The notes beneath the pieces were generated by a model. It made no database searches. It was not told the DNA's origin and saw nothing but the letters and a program-made list of their open reading frames with translations. This document shows, piece after piece, positions 16,909-25,748 of a DNA stretch of 44,302 bases. Both the position numbers and the translations under genes were made by a program. The DNA is taken from the NCBI GenBank assembly GCA_947648875.1, contig CANSPM010000032.1, positions 1 through 44,302 of the forward strand. The letters are read 5' to 3'. This DNA is from an uncultured Lachnospiraceae bacterium. GTDB lineage: Bacteria > Bacillota > Clostridia > Lachnospirales > Lachnospiraceae. Position 1 is the first letter of the stretch. Each line of letters begins with the position of its first letter.

Positions 16909-18447
16909 ATGAATAATTGTATAAAGAAAATCAAACTTTTTTATCATCAGTATTTGAATATTCGCAGTCTGCGAGTCAGAATATTTTTGATTGTTCTGGC
17001 GGTGGGAATTATTCCCAGCGTTGCCATGCGCTACGGAATTATGAGAAATTATGAGCAGCGGGCGGTGCAACTTCGTACGGCTGCGGTGCAGAGCCAGCTG
17101 AGAGTGATCGCGGACCATCTGATCAATGAGGACTATCTTAACAGATGGAGCTCCCCGACGCTTAACGCGGAATATTTGAACACCAGCAGCTCCAGGGTCA
17201 TTAACGCGGAATTGGAGATGCTGTCCAACCTGTATGACGGGCGGGTACAGATTATAAGTGGGAATCTGCGGATTGTCAAGGATACATACGCAATCAGTGA
17301 GGGAAAGACGATAATCTCAGAGGAAGTGATCAGATGCTTCCGGGGAGAGAGTCTTTCCAATTATGATGCCCAAAACGGGTATATAGAAATAACCATTCCT
17401 ATTATTGACAATCGAAATACCGGTGGAGAGGAGACCGGAGGGACAGTTCCGACAGGTCCCGACCCACGGGTTAAGGGCGTGATGCTGACCAGTATTTCCA
17501 CGGACTATATCATGGAAACAATGGCGGTTTTAAGCCGCAAGGCCCTGATTCTGGAAGCGCTGATGATTATGGCCATTGTGGCGATTGCTCTGATTTTATC
17601 CATTGTGCTGACCAGGCCCTTTGAGCGGGTTACCAGGGCGATCAACGATGTAAAAGCGGGATACAGCAATGAGAGTATTTCCGTGCCTGATCTGGCGGAA
17701 ACGGAGCATATTGTGGAGGCATTTAACCAAATGCTCCAGCGTATGAAGGTGCTTGACGACTCCAGGCAGGAATTTGTGTCCAATGTGTCTCATGAATTGA
17801 AGACGCCTTTGACTTCCATGAAGGTGCTGGCGGATTCTCTGCTGGTGCAGGAGGATGTGCCGGCAGAGTTATACCAGGAGTTCATGGAAGATATTGTGTC
17901 GGAGATTGACCGGGAGAATCGTATTATTACGGATTTACTGACTCTGGTCAAAATGGATAAGAAGGTATCCGCGTTAAATATTGCCTCTGTCAATATCAAT
18001 GATCTGACGGAACTGATTCTGAAACGCCTACGCCCTATTGCCCGAAAGAAAGATGTGGAGGTGGTGTTTGAGAGCGTGCGTCCCGTAACCGCCGAGGTAG
18101 ACGAGGTCAAGATGACGCTGGTGATGTCCAATCTGGTGGAGAACGCTATTAAGTATAACAAGGAACATGGCTGGGTCAAGGTGGTTCTGGATGCGGACCA
18201 TCAGTATTTTACTTTTGAGGTCAGTGACTCCGGCATCGGTATCCCGGAAGACTCTCTGGCGCAGATATATGAGCGTTTTTACCGGGTAGACAAATCCCAT
18301 TCCCGGGAGATCGGCGGTACCGGTCTGGGACTGGCCATAACCAAGAACGCTGTGCTGATGCACAGAGGTTCCATCACGGTGACCAGCACGGAGGGAGAAG
18401 GCTCTACCTTTTTGGCGAAGATTCCCTTGAATTATATTTCTCAATAG
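16909..18447 (+). CDS. membrane sensor histidine kinase
   Basis: Partner kinase of the preceding regulator. The 512-residue protein has membrane segments at about residues 24-42 and 208-232 that enclose an extracytoplasmic sensor of ~165 residues. A HAMP domain (about 232-285) and the dimerisation domain with phospho-His295 in NVSHELKTPLTSM come next. The ATPase domain has the N box SNLVENAIKYN, G1 DSGIGIPEDS and G2 GGTGLGLAI. Layout and size resemble WalK/MtrB-class kinases. The following gene encodes a GerMN lipoprotein, which could act on the sensor from outside. Signal unknown. Confidence 0.93.
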   Translation: MNNCIKKIKLFYHQYLNIRSLRVRIFLIVLAVGIIPSVAMRYGIMRNYEQRAVQLRTAAVQSQLRVIADHLINEDYLNRWSSPTLNAEYLNTSSSRVINAELEMLSNLYDGRVQIISGNLRIVKDTYAISEGKTIISEEVIRCFRGESLSNYDAQNGYIEITIPIIDNRNTGGEETGGTVPTGPDPRVKGVMLTSISTDYIMETMAVLSRKALILEALMIMAIVAIALILSIVLTRPFERVTRAINDVKAGYSNESISVPDLAETEHIVEAFNQMLQRMKVLDDSRQEFVSNVSHELKTPLTSMKVLADSLLVQEDVPAELYQEFMEDIVSEIDRENRIITDLLTLVKMDKKVSALNIASVNINDLTELILKRLRPIARKKDVEVVFESVRPVTAEVDEVKMTLVMSNLVENAIKYNKEHGWVKVVLDADHQYFTFEVSDSGIGIPEDSLAQIYERFYRVDKSHSREIGGTGLGLAITKNAVLMHRGSITVTSTEGEGSTFLAKIPLNYISQ

Positions 18448-18470
18448 ATCACTGGGGATGTGCGTTTTCT

Positions 18471-18691
18471 GGGAAGATGCGGAACTCAGAGCAGTATATG
18501 CCCGGTGAGCGCGCTGATCTAAATCGGGACGCCGGAGCGGCCGGATATAGATCACCGGGATGCGTGCGCAGCGGGAAGATGCGGAACTCAGAACAGCATA
18601 TGCCCGGTGAGCGCGCTGATCTAAATCGGGACGCCGGAGCGGCCGGATATAGATCACCGGGATGCGTGCGCAGCGGGAAGATGCGGAACTC
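18471..18691 (+). repeat. tandem 102-bp structured repeat (2.2 copies)
   Basis: Two copies of exactly 102 bp (18471-18572 and 18573-18674) differ at only two positions. A 17-bp third partial copy (18675-18691) begins again with GGGAAGATGCGGAACTC. The 24 bp before the first copy look like a diverged end of another unit. Each unit can fold: CCCGG (18501-18505) with CCGGG (18555-18559), TGATCTA (18515-18521) with TAGATCA (18548-18554), and a small inner stem with an A-G mismatch. The array sits in the gap between the kinase gene and the GerMN gene and ends directly at the latter's ribosome binding site. A diverged copy lies at 23777-23893. Confidence 0.9.
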
Positions 18692-18709
18692 TTAATATGG
18701 AGGAACAGA

Positions 18710-19624
18710 ATGAAACGAATCATGGCGGTGTTGCTGACATGCCTGCTTGCTCTTGTAGCCTGCAACAGTGAGCCGGTGGACCAGTCTAGGATCTATTCGG
18801 TATATTATGTGAGCAATTCCGAGACAAAAATAGAGATGCATGAGCACTATATGGAGGCCGAAGACCTGGAAGGGCAGGTGAGGGAACTTTTGAACGCGCT
18901 GGCAACCACACCGGCGAAACTGGAGTACAAGGCCCCTCTCAATATGGGGTTTCAGGTACAGAGTGTGGAAGTGAACATGGGTAAGGTGCATCTGGATATG
19001 ACAGAGGACTATAACAGTCTTTCGACGACCACAGAGGTATTGGTGAGAGCGGCAATTGTGAGGACTTTGACCCAACTGTCCCAGATCAATTTTGTGTCAA
19101 TCACCGTGAACGGGAATCCTCTTCTGGATTCTCTGGGAAATATTGTATCTACTATGAACAGAGATCAGTTTGTAGAAAATGATGGCAATGCCATTAATAC
19201 CTATGAAGAGATCACACTGAAACTGTACTTTGCCAATGAGGCGGGAGATCAACTGATTGCGGCCAATCGCACCAGAGAGTACAGCACGAATATTTCTCCG
19301 GAAAAGCTGATTGTGGAGGAACTGATTAAGGGGCCTAGCCGTGAGGGGCTATTTCCCACGATCAATCCGTCCACCAAAGTTGCCAGCGTGACCACGAGGG
19401 ACGGTGTGTGCTATGTCAATCTGGATGAAACGTTCCTGACGCAGCCTTATAATGTAACGGCGGATGTCACGATCTATTCTATTACGAACTCCCTGGCGGA
19501 GCTCAGTCATGTGAACCGAGTTCAAATATCCATCAATGGGGACAATTCCGGCACATACCGTGAAAAATATAGCTTGACCACATATTTTGAACGCAATCTC
19601 GATATTGTAACGAATTTGGAATAA
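18710..19624 (+). CDS. GerMN-domain lipoprotein
   Basis: A 304-residue exported lipoprotein with signal and lipobox LVAC (Cys18 is the lipidated residue). Two GerMN repeats follow (roughly residues 30-150 and 175-295), sharing the pattern of a beta strand, VNMGKVHLDMTEDY or GVCYVNLDETF, then a helix with LTQLSQIN or LAELSHVN. GerMN domains occur in spore germination protein GerM and in actinobacterial LpqB, which acts with the MtrAB two-component system. ATATGGAGG supports the start. Directly downstream of a regulator-kinase pair and upstream of comEC, it may tune the kinase or act at the cell wall; this is inference from context. Confidence 0.85.
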   Translation: MKRIMAVLLTCLLALVACNSEPVDQSRIYSVYYVSNSETKIEMHEHYMEAEDLEGQVRELLNALATTPAKLEYKAPLNMGFQVQSVEVNMGKVHLDMTEDYNSLSTTTEVLVRAAIVRTLTQLSQINFVSITVNGNPLLDSLGNIVSTMNRDQFVENDGNAINTYEEITLKLYFANEAGDQLIAANRTREYSTNISPEKLIVEELIKGPSREGLFPTINPSTKVASVTTRDGVCYVNLDETFLTQPYNVTADVTIYSITNSLAELSHVNRVQISINGDNSGTYREKYSLTTYFERNLDIVTNLE

Positions 19625-19640
19625 GAAGAAAAGAGAGTCT

Positions 19641-22289
19641 TTGCCGTTGTGGCCTGTACGCCTGCCGGGCGGACCGACGGTGACAAGAGAAATAATAATT
19701 TTGTCTGCTGAAAGCGGGCAGATTGGAGTAGATTTGAGAGGAATACACAGACCGCTTTTAGGCGGGTGCCTGGTTTTGATCGCAGTTATTGCGCTTTGGC
19801 AGCAGCTGGCAGATCCCCCGCCCTGGGAGTCGGATTTATTCCGGCAGTTTTACGGGGAGGAAGGGCTCCGTGGGAAACAGTCCTCCCCGGAGGACCTGCG
19901 GGGGCGGCCAGTGACAGTGACTGGCCTGGTATACGAAAAGGAAGTCCGTACTCTGTACGGCGAGGAAGTTTTGGTTCTTTATCTGAAATCTGTTATCGTA
20001 TCGTCTGATACGTCATCCGGGGACGAAGTTTCTGTCCCAAATATTTCAGGACAAAAATTCAATGAAAAGCTGGTATGCCAGCTCACAACAGGCTATACAG
20101 CCCGGGAGCATGCGAGTGCGGGGGGAAAGACCGAAGCGGAGCGGCTGTGGGAGCAAATCTGCCTGGGCAGTCATGTGACAGTGCAGGGACGCATGGAATT
20201 TTATCAGCATGCTACCAACCCCGGGGAGTGGGACAATGCGAATTATAATCTGATCAACAATGTGGCCGGGCAGCTGAAGGAGGCCCGGCTCCTGGGAAGC
20301 GACAAGAGGCAGTGGAGGATCAGGGAAGCGCTTCTGCGCCTGCGCCGCGTTTTGAAGGAAAGGCTATGGCGGGCGCTTCCATCCAGGGAGGCATCTGTTC
20401 TGGCAAAAATGCTGCTGGGGGAAAAGTATGAACTGGACAGGGAAATCAGGGAATTGTATCAGAACAACGGTATAGCCCATGTGCTGGCTATCTCGGGTCT
20501 GCATATTACCCTGCTGGGAATGGGCCTGTACGGGCTGCTGCGGCGGTGCGGCTGCCCGATTGTACCGTCCGCGATAATCGGCGGCTGTATGATTTTGTTC
20601 TACGGGGGACTGGTGGGCTGGGGGATATCGGCAGTCCGTGCCATAGGTATGTATTTGATCCGTATGTTGGGAGAAATATGGGGAAAGCGTTATGATATGC
20701 TGACAGCCATGGGGGTTTTGGCGGCAGGAATGGTATGCCATAATCCCAGATTGGTGTACCATTGTGGTTTTTTACTTTCTTTCGGGGCGGTGGTGGGGAT
20801 GGGAGTAATATATCCTGCATTGCTGAAACTGCCTGTAAATTCGGTCCTTGAAAGAATGATACGCAGCGCAGGACGGGCTGATAAGGCGCATTTGAAAAGA
20901 GGGCTGAAAGCCGGAGAAAGCAAACTGTATTGGAAATATAAGGTGTTACTGTGGTTTGGCGGCCTGATTCGAGGCCTGTTGGCCAGTCTGGCCGTCACTT
21001 TGGCTACAATGCCCATCCAACTGTGGTTTTTCTATCAGATTCCGGTCTATGGCATTTTGCTGAATATAGTCGTCCTGCCGCTGATGGGACTGCTGCTGAC
21101 GGGAGGACTGATTCTGATGTTTTTCCCTGCCGCTTATCCTGCCCGGTGGGTGGTAATGGGGATACTTGGATTGTATGAAGAGCTGTGCCGTCTGGCGGAA
21201 GGACTGCCGGGGCATCTGTGGATTACCGGTTGCCCAAGACCATGGCAAATTGCCGCGTATTATGGGATTTTGACCGCAGTGGTTTGTATGACAAAGAGAA
21301 CCGGAAAACGTCCTGGCCTGGAGGAGAGAAACGCCGCCCGGGCAGACGCGGTGTGTGAGTCTGTGAAAAGGAGGATGATTCACAGAGAATTCGCAGGGGC
21401 TGGAAGTATCGCGGCGAAAGCTATGGGAAAGTGGGAAAGCGGCATCAGCCTGCTGCTGTTGACCATGGCGGTCATATTGCTTACAGCATGCGGAGACAGA
21501 GGTTTTTCTATTACCATGCTGGATGTGGGACAGGGGGACTGCGTATGCGTGCGCACTGCCCGGGGCCTGGTCTATCTGTTTGATGGGGGAAGCAGCAGCC
21601 GCAGCGGGGTGGGAGAATATGTATTGATTCCTTATCTGAAATATCAGGGAATCCGTACGATAGACGGAATTTTTCTGTCTCACGGGGATCAGGATCATAT
21701 AAATGCGGTCAGGGAACTGCTTTCAGACAGTAAAGGAATTCGTCTAAAGGTTCTGTATCTTCCTCAGTCTAAGGAGCCATTGCCGGAATCACTGGAGGAA
21801 TTAAGGGCGCTGGCCTGGAAGGCAGGATGCAAAGTGGAGTATCTCTCCCAGGGAAAAGGATGGGCACAGGGAGATTTTCGCCTGACATGCCTATGGCCCC
21901 ATTCGGATTACGGCGGCGGGGGCAATGCGGGTTCCGCCTGCTATCTGCTGGAGGAGAAGGACTTCCGGGTTTTGCTCACCGGCGACGTGGAAGGGGAGGG
22001 AGAAAGGCAGCTGACGGCATATCTGAGAACCATGTCTCTGTCCGGACTGGATGTGCTCAAGGTGGCGCATCACGGTTCCAGGTATTCCACCCTGGATGCC
22101 TTTTTACAGGCTGTGACGCCCCGGCTGGCTCTGATCTCTGCGGGGCGGGACAATTCCTATGGACATCCCCATGAGGAAACCCTCAGGAGACTGGAAAATA
22201 GGGGATGTAGGTTTCTACAGACAGCAGACGGCGGAGCTATAATCGTGCGCTGTATACATAACAAAATGGTAGTGGAAAAATTTCGGTAA
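19641..22289 (+). CDS. comEC: ComEC/Rec2 DNA-uptake channel protein
   Basis: Membrane channel that carries single-stranded DNA into the cytoplasm during transformation. The 882-residue protein has an N-terminal DUF4131-like part with an OB-like region (about 20-230), then the multi-helix Competence domain (about 235-560; IAHVLAISGLHITLLGMGLY is the hallmark). A C-terminal metallo-beta-lactamase domain runs from about residue 620 to 880 (MLDVGQGDC, LSHGDQDHINAV, VAHHGSRYS). This C-terminal domain is thought to degrade the non-transported strand. The start is taken as TTG 19641 because no ATG gives a complete N-terminus; GTG codons at 19650 and 19680 are alternatives. It is 16 nt after the GerMN gene. 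Confidence 0.93.
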   Translation: MPLWPVRLPGGPTVTREIIILSAESGQIGVDLRGIHRPLLGGCLVLIAVIALWQQLADPPPWESDLFRQFYGEEGLRGKQSSPEDLRGRPVTVTGLVYEKEVRTLYGEEVLVLYLKSVIVSSDTSSGDEVSVPNISGQKFNEKLVCQLTTGYTAREHASAGGKTEAERLWEQICLGSHVTVQGRMEFYQHATNPGEWDNANYNLINNVAGQLKEARLLGSDKRQWRIREALLRLRRVLKERLWRALPSREASVLAKMLLGEKYELDREIRELYQNNGIAHVLAISGLHITLLGMGLYGLLRRCGCPIVPSAIIGGCMILFYGGLVGWGISAVRAIGMYLIRMLGEIWGKRYDMLTAMGVLAAGMVCHNPRLVYHCGFLLSFGAVVGMGVIYPALLKLPVNSVLERMIRSAGRADKAHLKRGLKAGESKLYWKYKVLLWFGGLIRGLLASLAVTLATMPIQLWFFYQIPVYGILLNIVVLPLMGLLLTGGLILMFFPAAYPARWVVMGILGLYEELCRLAEGLPGHLWITGCPRPWQIAAYYGILTAVVCMTKRTGKRPGLEERNAARADAVCESVKRRMIHREFAGAGSIAAKAMGKWESGISLLLLTMAVILLTACGDRGFSITMLDVGQGDCVCVRTARGLVYLFDGGSSSRSGVGEYVLIPYLKYQGIRTIDGIFLSHGDQDHINAVRELLSDSKGIRLKVLYLPQSKEPLPESLEELRALAWKAGCKVEYLSQGKGWAQGDFRLTCLWPHSDYGGGGNAGSACYLLEEKDFRVLLTGDVEGEGERQLTAYLRTMSLSGLDVLKVAHHGSRYSTLDAFLQAVTPRLALISAGRDNSYGHPHEETLRRLENRGCRFLQTADGGAIIVRCIHNKMVVEKFR

Positions 22290-22305
22290 AAAAGCAAATC
22301 AGCTA

Positions 22306-22334
22306 TTGACACACCCTATTGAATAGGGTAATAT
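22306..22334 (+). promoter_or_regulatory. promoter with internal operator of the toxin-antitoxin operon
   Basis: TTGACA, 17-bp spacer, TAATAT. The spacer is filled by a perfect palindrome ACCCTATTGAATAGGGT (22313-22329; 8-bp arms around one base), the expected site for autorepression by the antitoxin. Confidence 0.85.
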
Positions 22335-22358
22335 AAGAGAAAGGAATAGGAATCTCAA

Positions 22359-22703
22359 ATGACAAGAACTTTTATACAGACAAGAGAGTTTATAAAGAAT
22401 TGGGAAAGTTTAGGATTGAATGACGACGATTTGCGACGACTGGAACTTCAGATTATGAGTGACCCGCAGATCGGAGCGGTAATGCGGGGAACCGGAAAGT
22501 TGCGAAAGCTGCGTTTCGCGTTTGACAACAGAGGAAAAAGCGGCAGCGCAAGAGTATGCTATGTAGATTTTCTGCTGCTGGAAACGGTTTATCTGATTAC
22601 CGTATATCCCAAGAGCGGTAAAGAAAACCTGACAAACACAGAACGCAATAACATTAGAAAAATGATAGATCAACTGGAGCAAAAATTGGAGATGGAGGTA
22701 TGA
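22359..22703 (+). CDS. RelE/HigB-type toxin
   Basis: A 114-residue basic protein of the RelE/HigB superfamily (the group often annotated as a RelE-like protein next to an HTH antitoxin), expected to cleave mRNA on or off the ribosome. Recognisable are FIQTREFIKNWESLGL, KLRKLRFAFDNRGKSGSARV (core strands with basic residues), LITVYPKSGKENLT and a C-terminal helix. The toxin-first order is typical of higBA rather than relBE. It begins 25 nt after the -10 box and is followed after 3 nt by the antitoxin gene. Confidence 0.88.
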   Translation: MTRTFIQTREFIKNWESLGLNDDDLRRLELQIMSDPQIGAVMRGTGKLRKLRFAFDNRGKSGSARVCYVDFLLLETVYLITVYPKSGKENLTNTERNNIRKMIDQLEQKLEMEV

Positions 22704-22706
22704 GAA

Positions 22707-23024
22707 ATGAGCAGAGCGTATGAGAGTATTATGAACGGATTGACAGAGGCGGCGGAAGACGTCAGGGAGAAGAAGCTGCCCCGGCGTATCGTGACGGTTT
22801 TGCCTGTAAAGGAATATCAGGCCGAAGAAGTAAAGGCCATCAGGAAAAAGACAGGGCTGTCGCAGAAGCTGTTCGCGGGTTATATGGGGGTCTCCGATAA
22901 AACGGTGGAAGCGTGGGAATCCGGTAAGAATCACCCGTCAGGGGCGGCCAGCAGGATACTTAATATGATGGAGATGGACGAGGAACTGGTATCCAACTTC
23001 CCGTTTGTGCAGACCACCGTATAA
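22707..23024 (+). CDS. HigA-type HTH antitoxin
   Basis: A 105-residue XRE-family protein: an N-terminal segment that may bind the toxin (residues 1-45), then a helix-turn-helix with IRKKTGLSQKLFAGYMGVSDKTVEAWESGK. It should neutralise the toxin and, with it, bind the palindrome in the promoter. The gene is coupled to the toxin gene by a 3-nt gap (TGAGAAATG context). Confidence 0.88.
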   Translation: MSRAYESIMNGLTEAAEDVREKKLPRRIVTVLPVKEYQAEEVKAIRKKTGLSQKLFAGYMGVSDKTVEAWESGKNHPSGAASRILNMMEMDEELVSNFPFVQTTV

Positions 23025-23037
23025 AGGGGGAGAGACT

Positions 23038-23757
23038 ATGGACAAGAGCGTACAAAGAGGCTATGCCCCCAATGATGAGACAGAATTTGGCGCTGCCGCA
23101 GTTCCCAGGCTGCACAGGGCAGCACAGAATCTGTATTATTTGTTGAATCAGGGTTACCCTATTAAGAGCGCCTCAGTATTCGTAGGCAATCATTATCTGT
23201 TGTCAGAAAGGCAGCGGACGGCGTTGGTGAGAGCCGTGTCTTCTCGGGAGAATATAGAGAACAGAGGTGATAAGGAGCTCCATGATCTTCCGGAAGGCGG
23301 TGTAGTGCATATTGACGGCTTTAACACGATCATTACCCTGGAGGTTGCCCTGTCCGGTTCCCTGTTGCTGAAATGTATGGATAACACGGTCAGGGATCTG
23401 GCTGCCCTCAGGGGCACATACCGTCTGATCGACAAGACTTCACAGGCGATTCTGATGATAGGCAGGGAACTTGAGAAGGGCGGTATAGGCAAGGCTGTGT
23501 TTTATCTGGATTCCCCGGTATCCAATTCCGGCAGACTAAAGGAACGGATCGGTGCGCTGCTGGGGGACTTTCCCTTTGAATTACAGCTGGAGGTCATTCA
23601 TAATGTGGATGTCACATTGGAGGCCCTGGAGAATGTGATATCCAGTGATGCCATTATTCTGGATAAATGCAAGAGCTGGTTTAACTTAAACGGGAGAATC
23701 ATTGTGGAAGAGTTGGGGGACTATCCGTTTGTGGATTTTACTACAGGGGTAGTATAG
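23038..23757 (+). CDS. DUF434 domain protein
   Basis: A 239-residue soluble protein. Its N-terminal part (about residues 20-75, VPRLHRAAQNLYYLLNQGYP) matches DUF434. The larger C-terminal part (about 90-239), with DGFNTIITLEVALSGSLL and YRLIDKTSQAI, matches the paired domain known from these proteins (DUF5616-like). Function unknown; a nuclease-like role has not been shown. The start at 23038 follows AAAGGGGGAGAG. The gene begins 13 nt after the antitoxin but is unlikely to be part of that system, since homologs occur elsewhere without it. Confidence 0.75.
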   Translation: MDKSVQRGYAPNDETEFGAAAVPRLHRAAQNLYYLLNQGYPIKSASVFVGNHYLLSERQRTALVRAVSSRENIENRGDKELHDLPEGGVVHIDGFNTIITLEVALSGSLLLKCMDNTVRDLAALRGTYRLIDKTSQAILMIGRELEKGGIGKAVFYLDSPVSNSGRLKERIGALLGDFPFELQLEVIHNVDVTLEALENVISSDAIILDKCKSWFNLNGRIIVEELGDYPFVDFTTGVV

Positions 23758-23776
23758 ATTTGAATCGGCATGGAGA

Positions 23777-23893
23777 ACATGCGGAACTAAAAACAGCATG
23801 TTCCGGGACTGCGCACTGATGAAAATACTGACGCCTCAAGCGGCAGGATATGCATCATGTACTATGGGCGGAGGGAGGGGACATGCGGAACTA
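23777..23893 (+). repeat. diverged copy of the 102-bp structured repeat
   Basis: One 104-bp unit (23777-23880) followed by a partial second unit starting at 23881 (ACATGCGGAACTAAAA), related to the array at 18.5 kb. Shared blocks are ATGCGGAACT, ACAGCAT, the GACGCC...GCGG inner stem, GGATAT and ATCA. The fold is kept although bases differ: TGATG (23817-23821) with CATCA (23853-23857), and CTGACGC (23828-23834) with GCGGCAG (23840-23846), including the same A-G mismatch. As at the other locus, the partial unit runs straight into the ribosome binding site of the next gene. Confidence 0.75.
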
Positions 23894-23906
23894 AAATAGG
23901 AGAATT

Positions 23907-24935
23907 ATGAATAAAAAGAGTTTAACGAAACATTTGTCCCTGGTGGTGGATCTGTATGGCTGTCCAAACCGGTGCAGACATTGTTGGCTGGGGCACATGC
24001 CCAACAAAAAGATGGAGGAGGGGGCAGATGAATGGATTTTTCAGTACTTTGAGCCCTATTTTGAGAATATTGCTTTTTATAGCTGGCTGAGGGAACCGGA
24101 TTATTGTGATGATTACAGGGAGAGGTGGGACAGGGATAAACGGCTGTCCAGAGGGATTATGCCTCAACGCTTTGAATTGGGGAGCTTCTGGCGCATGGTC
24201 CGGGACGCAGAATATGTGAGGTTTCTTAAGGATGTGGGTGTACATACGGTACAGTTGACTTTTTTCGGGCTGGAACAGTATACGGACAGATACGTGGGCA
24301 GAAAAGGTGCCTTTCATGAACTTCTGCGCACAACGGAGATATTACTAAAAAATGAGATAGCTCCCCGCTGGCAGGCGTTTATCAATGCGGAGAACCGGGA
24401 GGAGGTCGCGCTGCTGCTTCCGTTGACGGAGGAATTAAAGTTGTCGGAGAGGTGCGCCGCATTTGGCGGGGAATTTTCCTTTTTTGTCCATGCGGGGTCA
24501 TGTGACGGCGAGAACCGTAAACTGTATGATATTCGTATCAATAAACAGGACATTCCCGGAACACTGATCCCTTATTTTCTGAATTACAATGAACTTGAGG
24601 CGGAACGGGAATGGTGTGAACGATTGAAGGATGATGAGGACAGTGTTGTTTATCACAATGGGGAGGACATTGTACTGAATATTTCCAACCAGTATGATGT
24701 GTTTTTCAATTTTACCCATATGACGGCGAACTGGAAGATCGGCAATATGAAGACGGATGACAGGGAGGAATTGATTCGCAGGATTGTGGAGGAGGATACC
24801 AGGGCGCTGAACCTCGCAAGGAATATTACCGTGGGGGAATTGGTAAAAAAATATGGGGACTTTCGCTCAGACAAGGTCTTTTCGCGAGGAGATTATAAGA
24901 GCTATCTGCTCAACTGTTATGTTGACGGAAAATAA
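23907..24935 (+). CDS. radical SAM protein of unknown substrate
   Basis: A 342-residue protein with the radical SAM iron-sulfur motif C-x3-C-x2-C at Cys19, Cys23 and Cys26 (LYGCPNRCRHCW). It would cleave S-adenosylmethionine to start radical chemistry. The rest includes VQLTFFGLEQYTDRYVGRKG, which fits the barrel strands. There is no obvious second iron-sulfur cluster (SPASM) motif and no small precursor-peptide gene beside it. Such stand-alone proteins are common in Clostridia. The start follows AATAGGAGAATT, which abuts the repeat element. Confidence 0.85.
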   Translation: MNKKSLTKHLSLVVDLYGCPNRCRHCWLGHMPNKKMEEGADEWIFQYFEPYFENIAFYSWLREPDYCDDYRERWDRDKRLSRGIMPQRFELGSFWRMVRDAEYVRFLKDVGVHTVQLTFFGLEQYTDRYVGRKGAFHELLRTTEILLKNEIAPRWQAFINAENREEVALLLPLTEELKLSERCAAFGGEFSFFVHAGSCDGENRKLYDIRINKQDIPGTLIPYFLNYNELEAEREWCERLKDDEDSVVYHNGEDIVLNISNQYDVFFNFTHMTANWKIGNMKTDDREELIRRIVEEDTRALNLARNITVGELVKKYGDFRSDKVFSRGDYKSYLLNCYVDGK

Positions 24936-24998
24936 CATGCTTTTGGGTGATCCGGACATAGTCAGGAAGTTGCATGTAGCCTGTGATTGGGGGTAGAA

Positions 24999-25709
24999 AT
25001 GGAGAATAACTCATACCGAAGGATCGCGGTTCTGGCGGATACGCATAACCTGCTGCGTCCGGAAACGGTAAAGGTACTGAGAACCTGTGAGGTAATTCTG
25101 CACGGCGGGGACATCAGCGGTCCCCATATATTGAAGGAATTGGAGCGAATTGCGCCGGTCTATGCGGTGCGGGGTAACAACGATAAAGAGTGGGCGGAGG
25201 GGTTGGCAGAGGACCTGGACATAGTCCTGTTTGGGTTACGCGTTTATATGATCCATAACAAAAAATGCAGGAAGGAAAATCTTGCCGGAACGGATTTGTT
25301 TGTCTACGGTCATTCTCATAAATATGAGGCAGAGACGGTGGACGGCGTATTTTTTCTGAATCCGGGGAGCTGCGGGCCCAGACGTTTTCGGCAACCTGTG
25401 ACCATGGCTGTACTTAAGGTACAGGAAAAGACGGGGAAATGGCAGGTGGAAAGGATTGACCTGACGGGCAGGGATGGAGGCAAAGCTCCTTCGGGGAACC
25501 TGACCGAAGACAATCTGGTACAGGCGGTGACGGCTATTCTCCGGGATATGAAAGCAGGACGCAGGGTGGAGATCATTGCCGGGCGGCTGGGAGTAGACAG
25601 TGAATTTGTGGAACAGGTCTGCCGGATCTATGTAACGCATCCCGGTGTTGATGCCCAGGGGATTGTCAGTAAGATGGAAGCCAACGCGCTGTTTGAGCGC
25701 GGAGAATAA
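24999..25709 (+). CDS. YfcE/MJ0936-type metallophosphoesterase
   Basis: A 236-residue phosphodiesterase-like enzyme. Metal ligands are visible in LADTHN (Asp, His), HGGDISG (Asp), VRGNND (Asn) and YGHSHKYE (two His); NPGSCGPRR is typical of the family. Residues after about 160 form an extra C-terminal region (from EDNLVQAVTAILRDMKAG onward) not usual in minimal members and helix-turn-helix-like in look. The start at 24999 is preferred because GGGGG lies 5 nt upstream; a TTG frame start at 24987 would add four residues. Substrate unknown. Confidence 0.85.
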   Translation: MENNSYRRIAVLADTHNLLRPETVKVLRTCEVILHGGDISGPHILKELERIAPVYAVRGNNDKEWAEGLAEDLDIVLFGLRVYMIHNKKCRKENLAGTDLFVYGHSHKYEAETVDGVFFLNPGSCGPRRFRQPVTMAVLKVQEKTGKWQVERIDLTGRDGGKAPSGNLTEDNLVQAVTAILRDMKAGRRVEIIAGRLGVDSEFVEQVCRIYVTHPGVDAQGIVSKMEANALFERGE

Positions 25710-25748
25710 AACGGGCGGTCGGGAGCGCGGAGGGGTAAATACAGAGGA

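Noticed and set aside
16144..17118. 324-codon minus-strand frame over the response regulator and kinase genes
   Set aside because: Both underlying genes are certain on the plus strand; the antisense product shows no domain.
18477..18695. ORF with two 34-residue repeats over the 102-bp array
   Set aside because: The repeat length is a multiple of three, so open frames arise by chance; no ribosome binding site, and the stem structure explains conservation better.
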